Assembly (NCBI RefSeq): GCF_000375345.1
Contig: NZ_AQXD01000002.1
Span: 229,505 to 293,504, forward strand
Origin: Wohlfahrtiimonas chitiniclastica DSM 18708
GTDB taxonomy: Bacteria > Pseudomonadota > Gammaproteobacteria > Cardiobacteriales > Wohlfahrtiimonadaceae
Length of the DNA stretch: 64,000 nt
Reading direction: 5' to 3'
Shown here piece after piece: positions 19,422-28,262 of the stretch; within the stretch, counting starts at the first letter, position 1, and each line of letters opens with the position of its first letter. The notes below the pieces were generated by a model that did no database searches, was not told the origin of the DNA, and saw nothing but the letters and a program-made list of their open reading frames with translations. The position numbers and the translations under genes are program-made.

Positions 19422-20849
19422 ATGGCAAAGAAATATGACGTCATCGTCATTGGCGGCGGCCCTGCAGGCTATGTCGCAGCGATTCGTGCAGCACAATTGG
19501 GTTTGAAAACAGCATGTGTGGAAAAATGGTTGTCACCAGAAGGTGATCCTGTCTTAGGCGGTACATGCTTGAACGTGGGTTGTATTCCTTCTAAAGCATT
19601 GTTGGAATCTTCGCATCATTTTGCATATGCCAAGGATGGCTTTAGCGCACACGGCATCAAAATGGGCGGCGTTGGCATTGACGTTGAACAAATGATCGCA
19701 CGTAAAGATGGCATTGTGAAACAATTGACAAGCGGCATCGCACAATTATTCAAAGCGAACAAAATTGACTGGTTGCAAGGCGAAGGTACATTATTCCCTG
19801 AGCGCACTGTTAAAGTGAAAGATCACATGGGTGAAGTGTCTGAATATCAAGCAGACAACATCATTTTAGCGGCCGGTTCAACACCGATTGATATTGGTGC
19901 AGCACCGATTGATGGTAAACGCGTGATCGATTCAGCAGGTGCTTTAGCCTTGACTGAAGTGCCAAAACGTTTAGGCGTGATTGGCGGCGGTGTGATCGGT
20001 TTAGAGATGGCGAGCGTTTGGTCTCGTTTAGGCTCTGAAGTTGTGATTTTTGAAGCGATGGACAGTTTCTTAGCCGGCGCAGATGCAGGCATTGCCCGTG
20101 ATGCCCTTCGTTCATTCACAAAACAAGGCTTAGATGTGCGTTTAGGTGCGCGTGTATTGTCCACAGTGACATCTAAAAAAGATGTGAAAGTGACATACTC
20201 AAACACTGAAGGCGAACACGCTGAAACCTTTGATTACTTATTGGTAGCCGTTGGCCGTACGCCATACACCACAAACTTGGTGGATCCAAGTGTTGATTTG
20301 GTGATGGATGGTCCGCGCGTACATGTGGATGGCAACTGTGCCACAAACATTCCGGGCGTTTGGGCAATCGGTGACTTAGTGCGTGGCCCAATGCTTGCGC
20401 ATAAAGGTTCTGAAGAAGGTGTGGCAGTGGCTGAGCGCATTGCTGGTAAATATTCATTTGTGGACTATGATTTAGTGCCATTTGTGATCTACACAGCGCC
20501 AGAAATTGCTTGGGTGGGTAAAACTGAACAAGCTTGTAAACAAGAAGGTTTAGACATTAAAGTGGGCAGCTTCCCATTTGCAGCATCAGGCCGCGCCCGC
20601 GCGATGGATGCCGCTGAAGGTCAAGTGAAAATCATTGCCGATGCTAAATCAGACAAAATCTTGGGCGTACACATCTTTGGGCCAAATGCTTCTGAATTGA
20701 TTCATGAAGCAGTGGTGGGCATGAGCTTTGATGCATCTGCAGAAGACATTGCACGCATCATGCATGCACACCCAACATTGGCAGAATCTGTGAAAGAAGC
20801 AGCGTTAGCGGTGCATAAAGAAGCGATTCACGCTGTTAATAAAAAATAA
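19422..20849 (+). CDS. lpdA: Dihydrolipoyl dehydrogenase (E3)
   Basis: FAD enzyme that reoxidises dihydrolipoamide with NAD+. The 475-residue sequence has the FAD-binding GGGPAGYVAA near residue 12, the redox-active disulfide in GGTCLNVGCIPSKAL near residue 50, an NAD-binding GGGVIGLEMASVW near residue 190, and the C-terminal catalytic HAHPTLAE with the acid/base histidine. It lacks an N-terminal lipoyl domain. Its place directly after sucB, rather than with pyruvate dehydrogenase genes, suggests it serves the 2-oxoglutarate complex, though it may be shared. The operon ends at a strong terminator. Confidence 0.98.
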   Translation: MAKKYDVIVIGGGPAGYVAAIRAAQLGLKTACVEKWLSPEGDPVLGGTCLNVGCIPSKALLESSHHFAYAKDGFSAHGIKMGGVGIDVEQMIARKDGIVKQLTSGIAQLFKANKIDWLQGEGTLFPERTVKVKDHMGEVSEYQADNIILAAGSTPIDIGAAPIDGKRVIDSAGALALTEVPKRLGVIGGGVIGLEMASVWSRLGSEVVIFEAMDSFLAGADAGIARDALRSFTKQGLDVRLGARVLSTVTSKKDVKVTYSNTEGEHAETFDYLLVAVGRTPYTTNLVDPSVDLVMDGPRVHVDGNCATNIPGVWAIGDLVRGPMLAHKGSEEGVAVAERIAGKYSFVDYDLVPFVIYTAPEIAWVGKTEQACKQEGLDIKVGSFPFAASGRARAMDAAEGQVKIIADAKSDKILGVHIFGPNASELIHEAVVGMSFDASAEDIARIMHAHPTLAESVKEAALAVHKEAIHAVNKK

Positions 20850-20867
20850 TCATTGTTTCTCGCAATG

Positions 20868-20899
20868 AAAAAAAGCTTGTGGCGACACAAGCTTTTTTT
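20868..20899 (+). terminator. Rho-independent terminator after lpdA, usable in both directions
   Basis: Inverted repeat AAAAAAAGCTTGTG / CACAAGCTTTTTTT with a GCGA loop and T runs on both strands. It lies between lpdA and the convergent MATE exporter gene, so it can end both transcripts. Confidence 0.92.
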
Positions 20900-20908
20900 A
20901 TGGGTGAT

Positions 20909-22240
20909 TTATACGATGTGGCGGTAACGAATGTATGCCCAATATACGACAGGAATGGCCAGTAAAAATGAGCTCAGCGGCATGCTGATCCAAACGCCAT
21001 CGAGCCCAAAGTATTTGGGCACAATGAGTAAGAAAGGCACTTGAATGAGTAGATTACCAATGGAAATCACCAATGCTTTTGAGCCTTCGCCAATGGCTTG
21101 GAAAAAAACGGTGACCATCACAAATACGCCCTCTAAAAAGAGTAAAGATAAATGGATGTTGATGGCATGAATGGTGACTTTAGAGAGCTCTTGATCACTT
21201 GTAAATAATCGCGTAAAAAATCCCGGAAATATTTGCAGTAAAATCGTTAAACCGATGCCATAAGTCATGCCCACAATCACCATCATACGGATGATGGCAC
21301 GCGTGGATAAGAAATTCTCCCGCCCATATAAGCGGCTGATGATGGGTTGCACGCCATTGGCGATCCCTTCCATGCCCAAATAATAGATCGTCACGATGTA
21401 GCCTGTAATGGTGTAGGCAGAAACCGCGATGGTGCCGCCATATTTCACCAGCATCATGTGATGAAGCATCATGATAAAGCCCACATAAATGTACATGAAA
21501 AAGGTGGAAGCACCATTGATGATGATCTCTTTGAGTAATTTCGGGCGCGGTTTAAAATGGCGCCATTGAAGGTTTTCACCGCTTTGATACAAAATGTAAT
21601 AGAGCCCTAAAAACATGGCGCAGGATTCGCCAATGATGCTTGCTAGCGCTGCCCCGAAGATCGACCATTCCCACACCACAATCATAAAATATGAACAAAT
21701 GATGTTAATGGTGACGCCAATGGCCATATATAGCGTGGCGCGGTAAGGATTGCCCATATTGCGCACCAAAAATGGCAAGGCAAGGCTACCAATCACCAAG
21801 GGCGAGCTCACCGCAAAGACACGGATGAAATCCACCGCCATGAGGGCAGCGGTTTGGAAGGTTTTGCTCACTTGATATTGCGGATCACCCAGCATATAGA
21901 CCAAGCTTGGCGCAGCAACGTATAAAATGATGCCAAAAATGAGGCCGGGAATGAGGATTAATGGGATGGATTGGCCAATGATGGCTCTAGCGGTTTCATC
22001 ATCTTCAGCGCCTTTAGCAATTGAATAAAGGCTGCCGGTACCGACGCCCACTAAGAGCCCAAAACCCAGTAAAACAGTGATGTAGGACCAGCCAATATTG
22101 ACGCCAGCTAAGCCCTCAGGACCGATGAAATGGCCAATGAAAAAGCCATCGATTAATTGATAAGTGCCGCTGATGAGCATGGCACCTAACGTTGGAATCA
22201 CGTAGCTTATGAATAATAAGCGCAGTGTTTTTTGACTCAC
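20909..22240 (-). CDS. MATE-family efflux transporter
   Basis: Inner-membrane, cation-coupled multidrug or metabolite exporter, 443 residues with about 12 hydrophobic helices arranged as two similar halves. Family features are the N-terminal YVIPTLGAMLISGTYQLIDGFFIG segment and the corresponding second-half segment GYIVTIYYLGMEGIANGVQPIIS. It resembles the DinF/NorM-like branch, but substrate cannot be predicted. It stands alone, between the lpdA terminator and the doxX-like gene. Confidence 0.9.
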   Translation of the reverse strand: MSQKTLRLLFISYVIPTLGAMLISGTYQLIDGFFIGHFIGPEGLAGVNIGWSYITVLLGFGLLVGVGTGSLYSIAKGAEDDETARAIIGQSIPLILIPGLIFGIILYVAAPSLVYMLGDPQYQVSKTFQTAALMAVDFIRVFAVSSPLVIGSLALPFLVRNMGNPYRATLYMAIGVTINIICSYFMIVVWEWSIFGAALASIIGESCAMFLGLYYILYQSGENLQWRHFKPRPKLLKEIIINGASTFFMYIYVGFIMMLHHMMLVKYGGTIAVSAYTITGYIVTIYYLGMEGIANGVQPIISRLYGRENFLSTRAIIRMMVIVGMTYGIGLTILLQIFPGFFTRLFTSDQELSKVTIHAINIHLSLLFLEGVFVMVTVFFQAIGEGSKALVISIGNLLIQVPFLLIVPKYFGLDGVWISMPLSSFLLAIPVVYWAYIRYRHIV

Positions 22241-22310
22241 AAAGACCTCGGAGTTAGGGAGATTGTGAGATTATAGTCCACTTTTTAGGGCTCGGGCAGT
22301 GGGCGGGCAA

Positions 22311-22724
22311 TTATTTTTCAAGCCAGTGATCAAGGCTCCATAAACCCGCACCTTGTGGGATGAGGGCTAAAAATCCGCCAGCAATGGATAGATTTTTCAT
22401 AAAGTTTGTGGCATCTTCTGGCGTACCATGGAAAATGATGGCAGACATGACACAAAAAATGGCAATGATCAGCGCAATGATGCGGGTTTGAAAGCCGATT
22501 AAAATCGCCAATCCGCCGCCAAGCTCTAAAGCAATCACAAGGCTTAACATGAACTCAGGGATGCCTTTTGATGCCATGAATGCTGCCGTGCCTGCATAGC
22601 CGCCAATTTTTGCCCAGCCGGCAACAATGAAGAGATACGCCAATAGTGCGCGTGCGATGAGCAAAATGGCCGCTTGTAATGCAGGTTTTGTAGTGAATTG
22701 TTCAAGTAAACGGTTGGGGTTCAT
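22311..22724 (-). CDS. DoxX-family membrane protein
   Basis: Four-helix inner-membrane protein of 137 residues with the family's conserved patterns: LLIARALLAYLFIVAGWAKIGGY in the first helix, LELGGGLAILIGFQTRI in the second, then FHGTPEDATNFMKNLSIAGGF. I chose ATG 22724, with AGGA seven bases before it; an upstream in-frame ATG at 22817 would add 31 unconserved residues that run into the divergent promoter region. DoxX proteins are linked to redox or thiosulfate-quinone metabolism in some bacteria, but the role here is unknown. It is divergent from a LysR gene, a typical regulator-target layout. Confidence 0.85.
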   Translation of the reverse strand: MNPNRLLEQFTTKPALQAAILLIARALLAYLFIVAGWAKIGGYAGTAAFMASKGIPEFMLSLVIALELGGGLAILIGFQTRIIALIIAIFCVMSAIIFHGTPEDATNFMKNLSIAGGFLALIPQGAGLWSLDHWLEK

Positions 22725-22837
22725 GAGTGTTCCTGATGAAGAGTAGTGATAAAGGCGGCATATTAATGGGATTATTTTTTTGTTACCATTGCACTTTAGA
22801 AAATCATTTGTGCCCATGAGGCATTAATGGAGAACAT

Positions 22838-23740
22838 ATGAAGCCCCTTTCACCCATTGCCATTGATGACATTCAGATTTTTTGTCGCGCCGTTGAGAGT
22901 GACCATTTCACAGCAGCTTCCATCAGCCTTGGCGTAACGCCATCGGCAGTCAGTAAAGCGATTAAACGTTTAGAGCAGCGATTGAAAGTTAAACTCTTTC
23001 ATCGTTCAACGCGTGTGATGCGCCTGACTGAAGCAGGGCAACGTTATTATGATGTGTGCCGAGATTCTCTAGGGCGCATTGAAGCGATCGAGCAGCAGCT
23101 CATTCATCATGCACAGCCACAAGGCACGCTGCGCATCAGCTTGCCAGACAGCTTGGCGATTTTTCACCTCATTCCTGTGATCAATGATTTTATTGAGGCG
23201 CACTTAGGGCAATTGAAGGTGGAGATTGTGCTCAGCACTTCGTATGTGGATTTTATGCGCGAAGACATTGATTTAGCCCTACGCATCGGCGATGTGGGCA
23301 ATGATCAATTGATCGCGCGCCCGTTTGATCAGCTTGAACAAAAGATCGTGACATCACCTCGTTATTTGGCGAAATATGGCACGCCAAAGACGCTCGCAGA
23401 TTTATCACATCATCATTGTGTGGGATTAAAATTTCCGGGCATGCCAACGGTATTACCGTGGCGAGTGGATGAAGGGCGCGCTTTACCCTTAACGCACACC
23501 GTGCAATACAGCGATCCTTTAGGGGCTTTAACCTCAGTCATTGAGGGTTTTGGCATCATTCAATTGCTGGATTTTTCTGTCAAAGAGGGGCTGAATAATG
23601 GCACACTCGTTGAGCTTTTCAGTGACCATCGCCCACCGCCTTTATCGGTGAATATCGTCTATCTCAGTGGTTATTTACCGGCGAAGGTGCGGGTGTTTAT
23701 TGATCATCTCTTTGCTCATGCGCCGCGCCGGTGCAATTGA
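22838..23740 (+). CDS. LysR-family transcriptional regulator
   Basis: 300-residue regulator with an N-terminal winged helix (DIQIFCRAVESDHFTAASISLGVTPS, then AVSKAIKRLEQRLKVKLFHRSTRVMRLTEAG) and a PBP-like effector domain beginning near residue 90. It resembles the CrgA/YafC-type subgroup that often controls an adjacent divergent gene. The neighbour is the doxX-like gene, which is the likely target. The effector is unknown. Confidence 0.9.
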   Translation: MKPLSPIAIDDIQIFCRAVESDHFTAASISLGVTPSAVSKAIKRLEQRLKVKLFHRSTRVMRLTEAGQRYYDVCRDSLGRIEAIEQQLIHHAQPQGTLRISLPDSLAIFHLIPVINDFIEAHLGQLKVEIVLSTSYVDFMREDIDLALRIGDVGNDQLIARPFDQLEQKIVTSPRYLAKYGTPKTLADLSHHHCVGLKFPGMPTVLPWRVDEGRALPLTHTVQYSDPLGALTSVIEGFGIIQLLDFSVKEGLNNGTLVELFSDHRPPPLSVNIVYLSGYLPAKVRVFIDHLFAHAPRRCN

Positions 23741-23743
23741 GAT

Positions 23744-23772
23744 TTGATATCATCTGGCAAATGTGATAGAGT
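23744..23772 (+). promoter_or_regulatory. Candidate promoter of the rib operon
   Basis: TTGATA at 23744-23749, 17-base spacer, and TAGAGT at 23767-23772 preceded by TG (extended -10 arrangement). Transcription would start near 23779, about 10 bases before the FMN aptamer. Confidence 0.5.
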
Positions 23773-23789
23773 TTTTCTCGTTGAACATT

Positions 23790-23910
23790 GATCTTTGGGG
23801 CAAGGTGAGAAGGTAACTTCAATTCCTGACCGGCGGTGACAGTCCGCGAGCGCAAGCTGACTTGGTGTAATTCCAAGACCGACAGTAAAGTCTGGATGGT
23901 AAAAGATGAA
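23790..23910 (+). promoter_or_regulatory. FMN riboswitch (RFN element)
   Basis: Conserved RFN core segments appear in order: GGGGCAAGGTGA, AATTCCTGACCGGCGGT, AGTCCGCGAGCG, TGGTGTAATTCCAAGACCGACAGT and AGTCTGGATGG. These form the six-stem FMN aptamer, and it sits directly before ribD. Binding of FMN lowers expression of riboflavin genes. Downstream, TATGCCC (23955-23961) can pair with GGGCATA (23982-23988), hiding the ribosome-binding site and start codon of ribD, while GGCAT (23933-23937) can compete for ATGCC; this suggests control of translation initiation. Confidence 0.96.
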
Positions 23911-23987
23911 TGGGATAGAAGCGGCATGCCATCAGGCGGGTCGTGGCTGTCTGTTATGCCCCGAAAATAAATGAATAAAGAGGGCAT

Positions 23988-25094
23988 ATGAACAAGCTAA
24001 CGGAATCAGATTTAAGGTTTTTAGAGCGCGCCATTGCATTGGCAACCGTGCCAATCGGTGCTGTGTCGCCAAATCCTTATGTGGGCGCAGTCATTGTCAA
24101 ATCCGGCAAAATCATCGGTGAAGGCTTTCATGCCAAAGCTGGCACTGCACATGCAGAAGTCGTTGCCATTGCAAACGCGACAGAATCCACAGAAGGCGCC
24201 ACCATTTATGTCTCATTAGAGCCGTGTTGTCATCATGGTAAAACAGGGCCATGCACCGAAGCCATTTTAAATGCAGGCATTGCACGCGTTGTGTATGCCA
24301 CAGAAGATCCGAATCCAAATGTCGCAGGGCGCGGCAAAGCATTTTTACAAGCTCATGGCATTGAAGTTATCTGTGCAGATGATCCCACCGCCCGCGCCAT
24401 CAACCGCATCTTTTTTCATAATCAATTGACGCAATCGACCTTTGTGACATTAAAAGCAGGCTTAAGTTTAGATGGCAAAATTGCCTCTAAAACGGGTGAT
24501 TCACAATGGATCACGTGCCAAGCTGCGCGCAGAAAAGCCCATGAACTCAGAGCCATGCATGATGCCATTTTGATTGGCAAACGCACGTTACTGAACGATG
24601 ATCCTGCCTTAACCGTACGTTTAGAAGGCGATTATCGCAATCCTGTGCGCATTGTGCTATTGAGAAATTTTGACGGCATCACACATGCTAATTACCAAAT
24701 TTTTGAGACAACTGCAGCAAAAACGCTAATCATTCACCCAAATACAGCTGTGATGGATGATGCTCTTAAAGCTGATTTAACAGCAAAAGGCGTGATGATT
24801 CATGCATTGCCTGCAATTGATCCGGTAACTTTATTATCTTACCTATATGAACAAGGCATCATGAGTGTGCTCTTAGAAGGTGGCAGCAGCATTTATAACG
24901 CCTTTTTATCCGCCGGCAAAGTGGATGAATTGGCGCTTTTTTATGGCCCGCGTTTGATCGGTGATGATGCACCAAGTTTATGGGATCATAGTGGCATTAC
25001 ACAACTCAGCGATGCGCCGATTCTCAACATTGCGCACACAGAACGCTTAGGGCAATCGATTTATGTACAAGCAACCTTTAAGGAGGTTGAATAA
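23988..25094 (+). CDS. ribD: Bifunctional diaminohydroxyphosphoribosylaminopyrimidine deaminase / reductase
   Basis: Catalyses the second and third steps of riboflavin synthesis. In the 368-residue protein the N-terminal deaminase has the zinc site HAEV near residue 50 and EPCCHHGKTGPC near residue 75-86; the C-terminal reductase begins near residue 145 with TLKAGLSLDGKIA and contains LLEGGSSIYNAFL near the end. Start codon lies within the predicted sequestering hairpin of the FMN riboswitch, with AGAGGG in front. The stop overlaps the ribE start by one base (TAATG). Confidence 0.97.
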   Translation: MNKLTESDLRFLERAIALATVPIGAVSPNPYVGAVIVKSGKIIGEGFHAKAGTAHAEVVAIANATESTEGATIYVSLEPCCHHGKTGPCTEAILNAGIARVVYATEDPNPNVAGRGKAFLQAHGIEVICADDPTARAINRIFFHNQLTQSTFVTLKAGLSLDGKIASKTGDSQWITCQAARRKAHELRAMHDAILIGKRTLLNDDPALTVRLEGDYRNPVRIVLLRNFDGITHANYQIFETTAAKTLIIHPNTAVMDDALKADLTAKGVMIHALPAIDPVTLLSYLYEQGIMSVLLEGGSSIYNAFLSAGKVDELALFYGPRLIGDDAPSLWDHSGITQLSDAPILNIAHTERLGQSIYVQATFKEVE

Positions 25095-25717
25095 TGTTTA
25101 CTGGCATTATTGAGGAAGTGGGAACACTTCAAGGCAAACAGCAGCGCGGCGATGTGATCACCATTAAAGTGGGTTGCCGTGCCATTTTAACGGATGTCAA
25201 AATTGGCGACAGCATTGCCAGCAATGGCGTGTGTTTGACGGTGACAAAGTTCGATGCACAAAGCTTTGAAGCGGATTTAACGCCGGAAAGTTTAAAGCGC
25301 AGCACGTTTGCATCTTTACCAATGGGCAGCCCGATTAATTTAGAGCGTGCATTACTGGCAAACAGCCGTTTAGATGGGCATTTGGTTTCTGGTCATGTGG
25401 ACACCATCACGCAATTGACGCGTTTACAAAAGTTGCAAAACAGTTATGTATTGAGCTTTCGATTGGACAAAGCCCATCAAAAACTGGTGGTGGAAAAGGG
25501 CTCAATTGCCATCAATGGCATCAGTTTGACGGTGACGAATGTTACGATGAATGGTTTTAGTGTGAGCGTCATTCCGCACACGTTTGAGATTACGAATTTA
25601 CATAATCTCAAAGAGGGCAGCCGTGTCAATATCGAATTTGATCAGCTCGGCAAATACATTTTGAAAGAGCAGGCTTCGACCTTAACTTACGACAAATTAG
25701 CACAATGGGGATATTAA
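25094..25717 (+). CDS. ribE: Riboflavin synthase, alpha subunit
   Basis: Dismutates two molecules of 6,7-dimethyl-8-ribityllumazine to riboflavin. The 207-residue sequence has the diagnostic start MFTGIIEEVGTL and two homologous lumazine-binding barrels; the repeated signatures are SIASNGVCLTV near residue 45 and SIAINGISLTV near residue 135. GHLVSGHVD near residue 95 joins the halves. Start is coupled to the ribD stop. Confidence 0.97.
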   Translation: MFTGIIEEVGTLQGKQQRGDVITIKVGCRAILTDVKIGDSIASNGVCLTVTKFDAQSFEADLTPESLKRSTFASLPMGSPINLERALLANSRLDGHLVSGHVDTITQLTRLQKLQNSYVLSFRLDKAHQKLVVEKGSIAINGISLTVTNVTMNGFSVSVIPHTFEITNLHNLKEGSRVNIEFDQLGKYILKEQASTLTYDKLAQWGY

Positions 25718-25718
25718 G

Positions 25719-26924
25719 ATGAATGCAATGGTTCAACGCATGGAGGCAGCATTGGCCGCCCTTAAACGTGGTGAAATCATCATCGTAATGGACGATGAAT
25801 CCCGTGAAAATGAAGGCGATATGATCATGGCGGCTGAGTTTTGTGATGATCAGGACATGAACACCATGATTCGTAAAGCCGGCGGTTTAGTGTGCGCACC
25901 GATCTCAACTGAGATTGCCAAGCGCTTAGATTTAACGCCGATGGTGGTGAAAAATGAAGATGAATATCAAACGGCATTTACGGTCACTGTGGATTTTATC
26001 GCAACGCATACCGGCATTTCCGCCGCCGAACGCGCTTTAACCTGCCGTAAATTGGCGGCAAAAGAGACGGTGGCTGCGGACTTTAAACGCCCAGGGCACA
26101 TTTTTCCATTGATTGCCAAAGATGGTGGCGTTTTAGTGCGCCGTGGGCACACAGAAGCCTCTGTGGATTTGATGAAGCTTGCAGGCTTAACGGAAGCTGC
26201 CGTGATTTGTGAGATTTTAAAAGAAGATGGCACAATGGCGCGCCATGATGATCTATTAAAGGTGAGCCAGGCTGAAAATATGCCTTTTATCACGATCGAG
26301 GACATCGTCAATTATCGCCACCATTTAGCAAATCAAGCTGCGAGCATTGAGCCATTAAGCCATGCGCATTTGCCCACAGCTTATGGCAATTTTGAGATTT
26401 ATACGTTTCCAAACAGTGAAGGCGAGGAGCCGCATGTGGTGCTTCGCAATGCTCAATATGATGACAAGTCGCCATTAACCATGCGCATTCACTCTGAATG
26501 TTTAACGGGGGATATTTTCCACTCGGTCAAATGTGATTGCCAAGCGCAGCTCGACTTTGGGCTCAAAACCATCGCTGATGATGCCAATGGCATGATGATC
26601 TATTTGCGCCAAGAAGGGCGCGGCATTGGGCTTGCAGAGAAGATTCGTGCGTATGCATTGCAAGATCAGGGGCAAAATACCATTGTGGCGAATGTGTCAT
26701 TAGGTCATCCGGTGGATGCTAGAGATTTTACAGTGGCAGCGCAGATTTTGAAATATTTTGATCAAAAGCGCGTGCGCATCATCACCAATAATCCGGAGAA
26801 AGTCGCCGCCCTTGAAGCCAATGGCATTGAAGTGGTTGAGCGCGTGCCCACCCCAAGATTTGTGACAAAAGAGAACCAAGATTATTTAACCACCAAAGCG
26901 ACCGAAATGGGTCACTATCTATAA
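25719..26924 (+). CDS. ribBA: Bifunctional 3,4-dihydroxy-2-butanone-4-phosphate synthase / GTP cyclohydrolase II
   Basis: Supplies both precursors of riboflavin. The 401-residue fusion has RibB motifs DDESRENEGDMIMAA near residue 24 and RRGHTEASVDLMKLAG near residue 140. The RibA half starts near residue 207 and keeps the zinc ligands in ECLTGDIFHSVKCDCQ, the catalytic stretch YLRQEGRGIGLAEKIRAYALQ and ITNNPEKV near the end. In some proteobacteria the RibA half of this fusion is degenerate; here the zinc cysteines and the arginine/tyrosine motifs are present, so both activities are likely. It begins one base after ribE. Confidence 0.96.
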   Translation: MNAMVQRMEAALAALKRGEIIIVMDDESRENEGDMIMAAEFCDDQDMNTMIRKAGGLVCAPISTEIAKRLDLTPMVVKNEDEYQTAFTVTVDFIATHTGISAAERALTCRKLAAKETVAADFKRPGHIFPLIAKDGGVLVRRGHTEASVDLMKLAGLTEAAVICEILKEDGTMARHDDLLKVSQAENMPFITIEDIVNYRHHLANQAASIEPLSHAHLPTAYGNFEIYTFPNSEGEEPHVVLRNAQYDDKSPLTMRIHSECLTGDIFHSVKCDCQAQLDFGLKTIADDANGMMIYLRQEGRGIGLAEKIRAYALQDQGQNTIVANVSLGHPVDARDFTVAAQILKYFDQKRVRIITNNPEKVAALEANGIEVVERVPTPRFVTKENQDYLTTKATEMGHYL

Positions 26925-26942
26925 GTTTTTAGGAGACATATC

Positions 26943-27410
26943 ATGCAAGTTATCGAAGGCAATTTATCCATTTCCAACAAAAAAATCGCCATTGTGGCAG
27001 GTCGTTTCAACAGCTTAATCACTAAGCAATTGATTGATGGTGCAGTTGATGCACTTAAACGCCACGGTTTGAATGAAGAGAACATTCAATTGGCATGGGT
27101 GCCAGGCGCATTTGAAATTCCATTGATCGCGCAGCAATTTGCCAAAAAAGCGGATGTGGATGCGGTGATCTGTTTAGGTGCTGTGATTCGTGGCTCAACG
27201 CCACACTTTGATTTTGTGGCCAATGAAGTGTCAAAAGGCATCGCAAGTGTGAGTTTAGAGAATGCGAAACCCATTGCTTTTGGCGTCTTAACGACAGACA
27301 GCATCGAGCAAGCACTCGAACGCGCTGGCACAAAAGCAGGGAATAAAGGTGCAGATGCTGCCATTACGGTGATTGAAATGTTAAACTTAATGGCTGCCAT
27401 TGATGGCTAA
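26943..27410 (+). CDS. ribH: 6,7-dimethyl-8-ribityllumazine synthase
   Basis: Condenses the two riboflavin precursors; forms large icosahedral or decameric assemblies. The 155-residue protein has [12 protein letters not shown] near residue 16, [10 protein letters not shown] near residue 55, [22 protein letters not shown] near residue 80 with the catalytic histidine, and [24 protein letters not shown], all typical. Fourth gene of the riboswitch-controlled operon. nusB, which often follows ribH, is absent here. Confidence 0.97.
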   Translation: MQVIEGNLSISNKKIAIVAGRFNSLITKQLIDGAVDALKRHGLNEENIQLAWVPGAFEIPLIAQQFAKKADVDAVICLGAVIRGSTPHFDFVANEVSKGIASVSLENAKPIAFGVLTTDSIEQALERAGTKAGNKGADAAITVIEMLNLMAAIDG

Positions 27411-27440
27411 TTAATTTTAACAGAGGTAAAGGAAGGGCAA

Positions 27441-28070
27441 ATGACAGGTAAACAAGATCCATTACAAGCATTTGTCCTTTTTTGTGCGCGTAATTTACGG
27501 GGTTGGTTGGTGAGCTCGTTGATCATCTGTTTGATGGTGGTTGTGGTGGGCAATGTATGGATTCAATCCGAAATTAAACACCTGCACGCTGAAGACAATG
27601 CGGACACATTATTGGTGCTAGGCTATAAAGTGGAAGGTGAGCCCCTTGCCCCCACAAATGCTTTGGCCAATCGTTTAGAGATGGCGCGCCAATATTGGTT
27701 AGAATCCCCCGATACACGGATTGTGGTCTCCGGTGGTAAAACTCAGGGGTTGGCCAAAAGTGAAGCAGAAGTGATGCGTGATTATTTGATTCAGCACGGC
27801 GTCCCAAGCGATGTGATTGTGATGGAGGAGATCTCAACACGCACCGCACATCAATTTGTCAATGCCATGCAGTTAATGGATTTAGGCAATGTTGTGGTGG
27901 TGACCAATGATTTTCATCTGCCGCGCTCGTTGATGTTAGCAGAGCGCTCAGGATTGAAGCATGTCTCAGGTTTAGCAGCACCCACGCCCACAGATTCACG
28001 TGCCATTTTTACCGCCTATATTCGCGAGCCGTTTGCGCTGTTGAATTCATGGCTGTTTGATCATCCATAA
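27441..28070 (+). CDS. DUF218 (SanA/YdcF/ElyC-like) membrane-anchored protein
   Basis: 209-residue protein with one N-terminal transmembrane helix (about residues 22-42) and a periplasmic-type DUF218 domain: DTLLVLGYKVEGEP near residue 55, RLEMARQYW, IVVSGGKTQGLAKSEAEVMRDYL near residue 95, and VVVTNDFHLPRSLMLAER near residue 155. The family includes SanA and ElyC, which affect envelope barrier function by unclear means. It lies 30 bases after ribH and may be read from the riboflavin operon. Confidence 0.85.
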   Translation: MTGKQDPLQAFVLFCARNLRGWLVSSLIICLMVVVVGNVWIQSEIKHLHAEDNADTLLVLGYKVEGEPLAPTNALANRLEMARQYWLESPDTRIVVSGGKTQGLAKSEAEVMRDYLIQHGVPSDVIVMEEISTRTAHQFVNAMQLMDLGNVVVVTNDFHLPRSLMLAERSGLKHVSGLAAPTPTDSRAIFTAYIREPFALLNSWLFDHP

Positions 28071-28072
28071 TC

Positions 28073-28261
28073 ATGCCGATTTTTCTGATTTTAATGGTAC
28101 TTGTGGCAGCTGTCATGGCATCGCCATATGTTGCCTTATTTTATTGGCTCGCCCCAAGCACCACGGCTGGCATTGTGGGGACATTTGCCTTAGCCAGCGG
28201 GCTTTTGCTGCTCATCATGGTGTTGATTGGCATCATCATGCATCATCGAAATAACCGCTGA
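28073..28261 (+). CDS. Small two-helix membrane protein of unknown function
   Basis: 62 residues consisting almost wholly of two hydrophobic segments (about 1-27 and 33-56) with a basic HHRNNR tail. It begins two bases after the DUF218 stop codon and has no clear Shine-Dalgarno sequence, so it would depend on translational coupling. I do not recognise the family. The hydrophobicity pattern and tight packing support it, but conservation would have to confirm it. Confidence 0.5.
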   Translation: MPIFLILMVLVAAVMASPYVALFYWLAPSTTAGIVGTFALASGLLLLIMVLIGIIMHHRNNR

Positions 28262-28262
28262 T

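Noticed and set aside
28057..28254. Alternative 65-residue frame (Cys/His-rich) over the small membrane ORF
   Set aside because: It overlaps the end of the DUF218 gene and the more convincing 62-residue hydrophobic ORF in another frame.
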